Below, piece after piece: positions 56,132 to 64,000 of a DNA stretch of 64,000 nucleotides (position 1 is the stretch's first letter; each line of letters opens with the position of its first letter). Below the pieces are notes generated by a model, which saw nothing but the letters and a program-made list of their open reading frames with translations, had not been told where the DNA came from and did not search any database. Made by a program: the position numbers and the translations under genes. The stretch comes from Corinectria fuckeliana. Lineage: Eukaryota > Ascomycota > Sordariomycetes > Hypocreales > Nectriaceae. Where the stretch lies: assembly GCA_019137255.1 (NCBI GenBank), contig WPDH01000100.1, forward strand, positions 434,001 through 498,000. The letters run 5' to 3'.

Positions 56132-57523
56132 CTACCTAGGTACTTCAACCTGCCATGGCCGAACCAGCCCGTCGTCGCCGGTGGTGACTATCATCTCCTC
56201 CATGCCGCGGCGCTCCGAGGCGGCGTCGTAGCGTCGACACCAAGTGATATGATTGACCTCGTACGGTCCGTGGGCGTTGGCGTGTGTGGTCAGCAGGCTC
56301 CATTTTGATGGCCCGGTGGTAGTCGCCTCGTCGGTGTTGGCCATGGGCTGGTCTTGGCCTTCTGTCTCCTTCTCCCTGTCGTCTTCCCTGTAGAGGGCCA
56401 CGATGCCGTCGCTACCAGTGCTAGCTACCAGGCCGGACTCGCCGCTCCAGGCCACCGAGTAAATATCGCGGTTGTGCGCCTTGGGCAAGACGGCCGTGCA
56501 GGTCCAGTCCTCCCGTAAAGATCTCCGCATGGTATTGGGGATGCCGCCCAGGGCGCTCTTAGACCCGGTGCCGGAGCTAGCTTCATCCTCGGCATCCGCA
56601 TCGTCCTCGGTGAGCGTCCACACGCGGATGGTGCCGTCGGCGGAGAAGGTCAAGAGGCGCGGGAAGCGCTCGCCGGCGCGGGGTTGACCCTCCCACTGTA
56701 GCCCCCAGACAGTGCCCTCGTGGCCTTCCAGGACGGCGACGCAGACCCACTCTGAGTCGCCGTCTTCGCGCCAGATGCGGACGGTGTTGTCGTAGCTGGC
56801 GCTGGCGAGGACGTCTGCGCCGTAGCGGCGGCGGGCGTTGCGGCCGGGGACGTCGGGGCACCAGGCGACGGCTTTGACATCGCCCTCGTGCTCGTTGAGG
56901 ACGGCAATTGTCTCCCACTCGTCGTCGGCCTCGGACGCGCCGATGTCTTCCCAGATCCAGACGGACTTGTCGCGCGAGCAGGTGGCGAGGTATGCTCCTG
57001 AAGGGGAGAAGGTGCACGACTTGATCTCCGAATCGTGACCTTCGAGGACGAGGGTGAACTCCCACTCCCTCTCACCGGGCTTGGAGCCGTCGTCGTCATC
57101 GCTGTCGCCGAGATTCGCCCTGGCTACATTGCTAGCCGTCACCTCGACCTCGAGGCTGTCCTGGGCATTGCCGGCGGCGGCAACATCGCCATCCCAGCGC
57201 CAGATGCCGGCGGTGGAGTCGAAGCTGCCGGAGACGAGGCACAGCTTGTGCGGGGGCAGACCGGGCTTCCAGGCGACGGAGCGTACGGAGCGAGTGTGGC
57301 CGCCGGAGAGGGCGCTGTGGGCGGAGGCGGTGGTGAGGGAGAAGACGGTGACGCTCTTGGCGTGGGCGGTGGCGATGAGGGGGAGGGTTGGGTGGGGGAC
57401 GGAAGCCCAGGCGCGTTCGTTGAGGTCGGGCTTGAAGGGCGGCAGGGCGGAGATGCGGAAGGAGGAGGAGGAGGAGGAGGAGGGCATGTCGGCGGCCGGA
57501 GTCGAGGCCGAGGCCAGCGACAT
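56132..57523 (-). CDS. CIA1: Cytosolic iron-sulfur assembly protein CIA1, WD40 propeller
   Basis: Single exon, 463 aa. Seven WD-type repeats are visible, e.g. GGHTRSVRSVAW...FDSTAGIWRW, EGHDSEIKSCTFSPSGAYLATCSRDKSVWIW, NEHEGDVKAVAWCP...ASYDNTVRIW, EGHEGTVWGLQW...ADGTIRVW and ATGSDGIVAL-like TGSDGIVALYR. The order and the acidic insert between blades 2 and 3 match CIA1, which with Cia2 and Mms19 hands Fe-S clusters to cytosolic and nuclear enzymes, including DNA repair helicases. The N-terminal Ser run (57465-57484) comes from a GGA repeat. A generic WD40 protein is the only real alternative. Identification is strong. Confidence 0.9.
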   Translation of the reverse strand: MSLASASTPAADMPSSSSSSSFRISALPPFKPDLNERAWASVPHPTLPLIATAHAKSVTVFSLTTASAHSALSGGHTRSVRSVAWKPGLPPHKLCLVSGSFDSTAGIWRWDGDVAAAGNAQDSLEVEVTASNVARANLGDSDDDDGSKPGEREWEFTLVLEGHDSEIKSCTFSPSGAYLATCSRDKSVWIWEDIGASEADDEWETIAVLNEHEGDVKAVAWCPDVPGRNARRRYGADVLASASYDNTVRIWREDGDSEWVCVAVLEGHEGTVWGLQWEGQPRAGERFPRLLTFSADGTIRVWTLTEDDADAEDEASSGTGSKSALGGIPNTMRRSLREDWTCTAVLPKAHNRDIYSVAWSGESGLVASTGSDGIVALYREDDREKETEGQDQPMANTDEATTTGPSKWSLLTTHANAHGPYEVNHITWCRRYDAASERRGMEEMIVTTGDDGLVRPWQVEVPR

Positions 57524-57939
57524 GGTTGGTGCGGGACGGGACGGGACGGGGATGGCCTAAGGCCCGGGGAAGGGCGGAGGTGGGGATGATGCGATCAGAA
57601 GCAATGCGAATGAAGATTTATTCCATGCGGACGAGCGATGGAGACGAGACGAGACGTCCTCTGACATGAGAGGGTCGCGGTGACGGAGGGAGGTGTAGTT
57701 AGTAATATGTAGTCATGTGGTGGGTAATTTTTCCGCCGCCAAAGACGATTGATAAGATAGCGCAAATGCAAACTCCAGCGACCCCTCGGTGATGTAATGG
57801 CACATCCATTATCCAACTACTTACTGCTAATGCAACATACTAGCTATCTAACTGGATGCTCATGTTTCCCTGCATAATTGACAAGCATCAATGATTTCCT
57901 CGCCTTTTAGTTCTTGCCGCGTCCTCTCTCCTCTTGAAG
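57524..57939. other. Intergenic CIA1 promoter / MFS 3' flank
   Basis: 416 bases without a gene. GGGACGGGACGGGACGGG repeats lie at 57533-57551 just before the CIA1 ATG, which probably represents leader or promoter sequence. Confidence 0.5.
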
Positions 57940-59508
57940 TCATTCTCGGGCACGCACCGCTTTCTTTGCCTTCCTCTTCGCCCATTCCCATCCCTTCTTC
58001 ACGTCGCCTCCAGGTTTCGCCCTCTGCTCTCGCGCTCGCTCCAGACCGCCTTTGATAAACCCTCCCGGGAGCAACAGCCAGACAATAACGATGAAGACGA
58101 GGATGGCCACGACAATTGGCTGCAGCACCTCCACGCCCTTGTGCTGGGCGATGGCTCCCACTGCAAACGGGAGTATGGCCGCTCCGCCTCCTCCAAAGGC
58201 TGCTGCGAACCCTATGGCACTGACGTGGTAATCTGCCGGCAGCAGCTTGGTGGCTACAACGACGGCTGCAGGAAACATGGGCCCTAGGAAGAAGCCCAGG
58301 AGCATGACGAAGACGACGGATGCCACAAAGTTTGGCACCAGCCAGTAAAGCAACTCCAGACCAATGCAGGCTAGGAGATATCCCGTGATAGCCAGCTTCT
58401 CCCCAATCCGGCCTGTGACGAAGCCCAGAACGACACGGCCTAGTGTGATGCCCAGCCAGAAGAGCGTCACTGTCAGTCCAGCCAGGAACGCTTCCGCGTG
58501 CCGAACTCGGAGCATAAAGGTAACGATCCAACCGCCCAAGCTGACCTCCGCCCCGACGTAGCCCAAGAGGAAGAAGGCGAGAAGCCAAGTGATGGGCTTC
58601 CGCAGCGCCATGCGTGTCGTTGTTCTGGCCTTGCCCTGATCGTACTGGAGCTGCTGGCGGTACACAGCACCCGTGGCCCCCCAAAAGGCCGCCATGCCGA
58701 AACAAAACTCAACAACAGCGACGCCAATCATGACGTAAAAGAAGGCATACCATTCGAGGTTCCCCTTGGTGACCATGGCGGAGGCTATGAGCGGGCTGAT
58801 GGTGGCACCAAGCCCGTAGGAGCCGTGGAGGAACCCGAGCAGTTCGTTGGTGCGGTGCATGTTGCCGACCCAGGCGTTGTACGCGCTGTCCTCGAGGCCA
58901 TTGCCGAAGCCGGCGAAGAGCATGACACATGGCAATACGGGGAAGGGCGGGTGCAAAGCCATGGGGATGTAGCCGACGAGGCGGCAGACGGGGCCGAGGA
59001 AGGCGACGCCGCGCTGGCCGAGGGTGTAGTGAATCCAGTTATTAGTCAGGCCGGCCAGGAGGTAGCCGACAAAGGGAACGACGAAGAGGGTTGAGACGGT
59101 GGTGTAGTTGAGGTCGTAATAGGTTTCTATCTAAGAGACGGGAACCAAGACTTGTCAGTTTATTTCAACTCCGACTGTAAGAACCGCTTTTGAGATAACT
59201 TACATAGGGTATGAGGGCCTGATTGTGCCTTCTAGTTAGTCAATGATTACATCTCGTAGCCGAACAAAACATGGCATACTCACGCCGATGCAAGCGTCGT
59301 TCATGCCCATGATGAGGAGGGAAAAGTTTGCAGCGAAGAAACGGTACGAGTTGACCTTGGAGCTGTTCCACCTCTCATGGCCCCCGGTAGAGTCAACATC
59401 GTCTTCGGAGGTAGTAGCTTGCGGGATGATATCTTGTTGGGGTTGGGTCTCCTTGTCGTCCAGACGCCGATCACAAGTGTCGGCGACGGCCGTCTTTTCC
59501 TGGAGCAT
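57940..59508 (-). CDS. MFS transporter, Bsc6/fucose-permease-like
   Basis: Exons 59508-59284, 59218-59204 and 59130-57940 give 476 aa. The middle exon is only 15 nt (five codons, ALIPY). It is needed to rebuild GMNDACIG-ALIPY-IETYYDLNYTTVS, the conserved first-helix to loop sequence of this family. The N-terminus (1-55) is polar. About twelve hydrophobic helices follow, with VGYLLAGLTNNWIHYTLGQRG, the motif FGNGLEDSAYNAWVG, and FAAAFGGGGAAILPFAVGA near the end. The C-terminal tail is basic. Relatives are yeast Bsc6 and fungal MFS proteins of the FucP type; the substrate is unknown. Introns are 65 and 73 nt. No link to neighbours is apparent. Confidence 0.88.
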
Positions 59509-61307
59509 GATGTTAGGTGACGGAGAGAGGCGGATGTGGCATCAAAAGGTAGCCGATGGAACCCCGATCGTCCTGGAATCCTTGTTTCTAGACATACGAG
59601 ATTAAAGAGAAAGAGGAGGAGGAGGAGGAGGAGGAGGAGGAAGATGGCACTGGGATTATGAGTGGCCGGAGTATTTATACCAAGGCACCATCACTTCTCC
59701 GCCTTGCGTGCATCCTTGCTTGCATCGTAGGTCACCGGGAAAGGCATTGCACCGTTATCATCAGCTGCCGTCTAAGCATGGAGCAAAGGTATGGGAGAGG
59801 GACCCATTTTGATTCGCAGGGCTTACATTGAGAGGGGAATGGTTGTGGGTTACGGATAGGTTATGTCGGCGAAACTTAGCGGTACATGATTCTAAGTAAG
59901 GGTCTTGCAAGTTACTTGGGGATAACCGAGGTTGTGGCATTTTCGGGACGGTGATCCGACGCGGGTATGCATCTGTAGAGGTAATTAGGTGGAGATGCGG
60001 AGGCACAGAGAGAGGTTGGATGTCAAGATGTCAAGATGTCTGTCGTGACATTGTAACGTATGTGCGAATATTCACAGAATGTTCAATACCTGGACTAAGC
60101 GTTTTACTATGTTATTTCTATCATAGATAAGTTTATTTCTGTCCCAGGTGCAAATTGACTACTGCAGACTAAGCTAAGGCTCGGGTAGGCCTATTCTAAG
60201 AACCGGAAGGAATTGATCCCGTGCGATGGATGTATACGTTTTATGTAAACCCCACGCCCTTGTTTCTCTACTGCTTCTTCGGCTGGCTTCGCTTCCTCAA
60301 TTTTTGGGTTCAGTTCTTCTAGAATTGTGTCTATGTCACGGGTTGATGCCAAGGTCAAACCTGTATGCATTGCTTGGGATCGATTCCTTGAGATATGTAA
60401 AAGATTCATGTCACGGCAATCTATTCGTATACCTAGGCATTCATCGGTAGACCAAGGTATCTACATAGTATAAAAGAAGAACGAAGGCTGAGGGTGGTTC
60501 TAACTTCGCCACAGTGCCATGCGGGCAAGCGGGGGTAAAAAGACTGACAAAATAATATAGTCACTCAATACCCTAGACTCACTAAGTGAGTGCCTAAAAC
60601 ATTATGTTGCCCTAGCTTGGTGTGCCATGTTTTTTTGCCCCCGCTTGGCGGGGAAAGAAAGTTACCTACTAATACTGTAGTACATACCATGTACGAATCT
60701 TATCTTAGGTTAGTAATAGATGGATTTAGTGGCATGTCTGTGACGTTTACGCGTGTGACGCCACCGGCCTTTCCCCTCAACTCGACCCCTCCACCCAACC
60801 AACCATCTCACTATTTGCATGCATGCGCCTTCGGGCGTGAACAGCGAGAGCGAGAGTACCTAGATACCTACCTACATACCTAGAGAGTTACTTGATAGAT
60901 TGAGACATGGTTGCTGAAACCCATCGTCACGGTTCCGTGTGAGATCGCCGCGCGTTCCCGACTCCCTTTCGCCTCTGTCTTCCCTTTAACTCCCAACCTC
61001 CCGCACATGTTCTTCTAGGCTTTGTCGCACAGCCTTGCTGCTACCAGCTGCTTCCATCAAACCATCGGATAACCCGGTTGCCTGGCGTTCATTTCAACCC
61101 GCAGAGCCCCATTTCTTTTATTACCTCGTTATATGTAGGGCTGACTGGCCTGGGCGAGCTTACGGTGACTCCGCGCACCCACCCTCGGCTCATATACACA
61201 CCCGACCGCAATCCGTCTTCCTTTCTTTCTTACACTCTGCACATGCACATACAGAGCAGAACACAACACAACACAACACGACACGCTCCAAAGCATCTTC
61301 CCCCCAA
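59509..61307. other. 1.8 kb intergenic region
   Basis: No supported gene. A (GGA)n run lies at 59614-59640, in the upstream region of the MFS gene. Positions 60,860-60,900 carry TACC/TAGA-type short repeats. From ~61,240 to 61,290 the plus strand has ACACA repeats, the likely leader of the next gene. Confidence 0.5.
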
Positions 61308-62162
61308 ATGTCAAACCCCAACAATTACTACGAGGTCGAAGAATACTCTCGCCGCCGCCGTGACCCTTCGCCGGGTCATTACTCCGGCGGCGGAGGCGGC
61401 CCTCCTCCAGGCGCTCCTCCGTACGCTTCCGCCTCGCGCGTCAACAATGTCTACCCGCCCGGTCCGCCGTCGCCCCGCGAGACGATGACCCTCGAGCCGC
61501 CCGCCGCCAACATGCGGCCCCGCTCCGTGCCGCCTAACACCTCCATGATGGTCCGCCGCGCCCGCTCTCGCTCCTCCTCCACCTCGTCTAGCTCGTCGGA
61601 CCGCCGTCACCGCGACAGCCGGAGCCGCTCGCGCCGGGGTAAGGGCCGTGACGGCGACCGCTCGCAGAGCCCCATCTCCCGCGCCCGCAACGTCGTCGAG
61701 GACAACTTCTCCAACTCGGCCACGGGCATCGGTGCCGGGCTTCTCGGCGCCGTCGTCGGTGGGCTTGTCGCCCGCGAGGCCAACGACGCCGCCAGCCGCA
61801 AGAAGCACAAGTCCAAGGGCTACCACGAGACCGACGACGAGGGTCGTAACCGGATGGTCTCGACCATTCTCGGCGCCGTGGCCGGCGGCCTCGCCTCTAA
61901 CGCCATCGCCAACCGCGTTGAGGACTCCCGCGACCGCGATCGCGCGCGCCAGGACGAATGGGAGAGTCGGTACGGCCGCGAAGAGGACCGTCCCCGCTAC
62001 GACGCCGGGCGCATCGATTCTGGGCGCTCCAGGGACAGGAGGGATAGGGCTCTACCTCCTCCCGATGATGACGATGATGACCTTGTCTACGATGATCCGC
62101 GATACGATGATCAAAGACCGGTGCGCCGCAGGAGCGAGGAGAGCTATCACTACCGACCCTAG
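61308..62162 (+). CDS. RS-rich protein with two glycine-zipper helices
   Basis: Single exon, 284 aa from ATG 61308; the upstream frame continues but has C/T- and ACACA-rich leader character. Residues 1-75 are Gly/Pro-rich (GGGGGPPPGAPP), followed by an Arg/Ser-rich block (RRARSRSSSTSSSSSDRRHR). Two glycine-zipper segments come next: TGIGAGLLGAVVGGLVARE (about 142-160) and MVSTILGAVAGGLASNAI (about 183-200), each with G-x3-G spacing and followed by charged residues. The tail is rich in Arg and Asp (PPPDDDDDDLVYDD). Similar proteins are found across filamentous fungi without a known role. A membrane-associated or aggregating protein is possible. I do not recognise a more specific family. Confidence 0.75.
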   Translation: MSNPNNYYEVEEYSRRRRDPSPGHYSGGGGGPPPGAPPYASASRVNNVYPPGPPSPRETMTLEPPAANMRPRSVPPNTSMMVRRARSRSSSTSSSSSDRRHRDSRSRSRRGKGRDGDRSQSPISRARNVVEDNFSNSATGIGAGLLGAVVGGLVAREANDAASRKKHKSKGYHETDDEGRNRMVSTILGAVAGGLASNAIANRVEDSRDRDRARQDEWESRYGREEDRPRYDAGRIDSGRSRDRRDRALPPPDDDDDDLVYDDPRYDDQRPVRRRSEESYHYRP

Positions 62163-63275
62163 TCTCTTACGTCCTTCCGCCCGACTATAATGAAACTGAA
62201 CGACCATATCACGACTGTGCCTATTTCATTTTGATTGTATCTTTCCGCCTCTACTAATGGGTAATCTTGGAGATCTGGTCTAATTGGCCATTACGCATTC
62301 GGGGAAAACTGCACCGGATTGACTCAAGAATCATCGCTTGGTAGTCCAGATTAAATCCTCGCAAGCCAAGTTACACTGTTTTCGACATGACGGCAATTAA
62401 ATAGATGCTTGGTGTTAGGCGCTTCTGAAATGTCGCCCACCTTCTCGCCTGTTGTATCTTGCCCGGTGTGGCTTTGCCATGAGGATGATGAGTTGCATAT
62501 GGCTTTTTGAACTTGCGATGGTGTCATTGTCTACGGATTGGATGAGCTGTATCTAGAGGACTGCGCGTGTGCTTCCACGACTATGACCTAGGACGCCCTA
62601 ATGATTACGGAGACCTGGCAATTCATCAACGTGGAAGAGCGATGTTCTGATCTAGTAGCTGGGAGAAATTTGTACTCCGATCGATAACGCTATCTTCTTT
62701 CGGGTTGCCTTTGGTGATACAGCGAATAAATAGTAGAGAAAGCTAGGAACGGGTTTCATTCATTGTGATAATGCCTACCTAGGTGCTATTTGAACCCTTG
62801 GTATACCGTGACGAGCTTAAAGTTCATATTTTGCACTTAAACGTTGAGAAGTGAGGAGTTTCTGGGTGTATGTATACTGCAATTTACCGTTTCGTCGTTC
62901 AAAAAGCACTCACTTTATTTCTCTTACTCTGAACTGTCTAGATACAAGCGACGCCCTTCCCGAGTTTCATAAACAAGGCATTGTAGAGAATACTGGCTTT
63001 ACTAGAATCCTCAAGTATTACTCTTACAAGTACGTACAACTATCCTTCTACCATGCACATCACTATAACTGTCCGCCGACAAGGTCAAACCCCCTTCAAA
63101 CATCCCCAAGCCAAACTAGTACCCTTTCCAACTGTGTTAGGCCTTGAAGCCCTAGTTGGAACTTGACACCCGTGTTGCTAGTTAAAGCAAATATGTTTCC
63201 ACGTCAACAATCATGCTTCTGCGTCACTGACCTAAGAACTTCCTGACAGCAACTTCATCCTTCCATATGAATCCC
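62163..63275. other. Intergenic, convergent 3' flanks
   Basis: 1.1 kb between two convergent genes. One plus-strand frame (62851-63147) has no domain and overlaps AT-rich sequence. Nothing else seen. Confidence 0.5.
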
Positions 63276-64000
63276 TCACTCTCGCAGATTAGTCCGCGTT
63301 TGCCAATGCGACTCTTGCTGCTGACCATATGACTCCATCTTGGTCCGGCGCCCCTCGTGCTCGCGTTGCGTACGGTAGTCGAGCTCTCTCTCCACAATCA
63401 CCTTGAAGAATTGCGCAATTTCAGCCAGCGAAATCTGCTGCCCGTCTGGGACGCCGAGAAGCTTGAATAGAGACTGTGCATCCACAAGCTGCTTCGCAAT
63501 TACCGAGTCAGGCTGGCAGAAGGTTCGGATGCTCATGGCCCTGGCGTTGACCTTCATGGCGTGAAGGAGTCCAGAAATCTCAACGGGGTCACCCTGGCGC
63601 CGGCCGTAGAACCGGAAGTCGTCAACGTGCAGATTGACCAAGTCCAGCTGCGTCTCCAGGTCGTATCGAAACCCAACAACCTTAGGCCGGCCTTTCTGCT
63701 GCCACGCGTCGGCTACTCGCTTGAGCTTGTCAGGGACCAAGCGGCCCTTGTCTAGCTGCACTGTGATGTAGTCGTTGAGCGCGCTGCTCAGTTGGTACTC
63801 GAGCTCGCAGTAAAGGAGGCTTTGCTCCCGGGAGTCTAGAGATATGGCCACCTGGAAACTCTGCCGCTCCTTGGCTGGGTGTTGAGGACGACGCGCGCTA
63901 TGATGCAGATCCGCCTATTCGCTGTCAGCAACTTGTCTCCTATTCGAAGCTCGAATCAATGCGTACCATGTCCTTGGCGATCTTCTTGATGCCCTCAAGA
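63276..64000 (-). CDS. Conserved fungal protein of unknown function, 5' end outside window
   Basis: The last exon (63914-63276, 212 codons plus stop) is joined to a partial exon (64000-63967, 34 nt) by a 52-nt intron with donor GTACGC and acceptor AATAG. The visible C-terminal ~223 residues run EGIKKIAKDM-ADLHHSARRP... and then a compact helical region: LLYCELEYQLSSALNDYITVQ, FRYDLETQLDLVNLHVDDFRFYG, LLHAMKVNARAMSIRTFCQP, DAQSLFKLLGVPD and FFKVIVERELDYRTQREHEG. No catalytic motif is visible. The sequence is dense in conserved-looking hydrophobic and charged positions, so it is a real gene, but I do not recognise the family. The start lies beyond the right edge. Confidence 0.75.

Noticed and set aside
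1..64000. tRNA and rRNA genes
   Set aside because: I searched by eye for the tRNA B-box (GGTTCGANTCC and its inverse) and found only partial matches within or beside protein genes; no cloverleaf could be built. No rRNA-like sequence seen.

Overview
The window comes from a filamentous ascomycete, most likely a Sordariomycete and plausibly Hypocreales. The evidence is GC-rich coding sequence, short GT-AG introns (mostly 50-95 nt), Zn(II)2Cys6 regulators, pezizomycotine gene families (SUZ12 with VEFS box, Mus7/Mms22, mitochondrial ClpX) and no repeat-induced damage in the genes themselves. I count 20 gene models. Two are cut by the window ends, and a divergent pair in the middle carries reading-frame breaks. 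I found no tRNA, rRNA or CRISPR array.

Layout. 1-24.5 kb is a genome-maintenance and expression block: a truncated F-box-like gene (-), SUZ12 (+), a 4.6 kb stretch without a convincing gene, splicing factor SF3b2/Cus1 (-), Golgi/ER transporter Sly41 (+), ORC5 (-), the 2,211-residue Mus7/Mms22 repair protein (-) and a 58-residue membrane microprotein (+). 25-29.7 kb holds a divergent Zn2Cys6 regulator / MFS transporter pair. 30.4-57.5 kb is rich in energy and mitochondrial genes: cytochrome oxidase subunit V (COX4 family), ClpX, glycogen branching enzyme, ATP synthase beta, a putative mitochondrial AAA ATPase, 2-oxoglutarate dehydrogenase E1 and cytosolic Fe-S assembly factor CIA1. A second Zn2Cys6 regulator and TFIIH subunit Tfb1 lie among them. 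58-64 kb has a second MFS transporter, a glycine-zipper/RS-rich protein and the 3' end of a conserved unknown gene.

How the genes relate. ORC5 and Mms22 act in replication and replication-fork repair, lie in tandem, and both have an ACGCGT hexamer upstream. The TF/MFS pair looks like a local regulator-transporter module, but both genes carry a frame disruption: the TF reads through only if one missing base is assumed, and the MFS gene only with an atypical 37-nt intron or a 4-nt excess. The mitochondrial genes are separate transcription units rather than an operon.

The least expected items are a roughly 274 bp MITE with 24-nt perfect inverted repeats and TA flanks (44.3-44.6 kb), a 9-bp minisatellite inside SUZ12, the three-exon microprotein, and several very small coding exons (11, 15 and 22 nt). 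I did not find a multi-gene system that I can call new with confidence.
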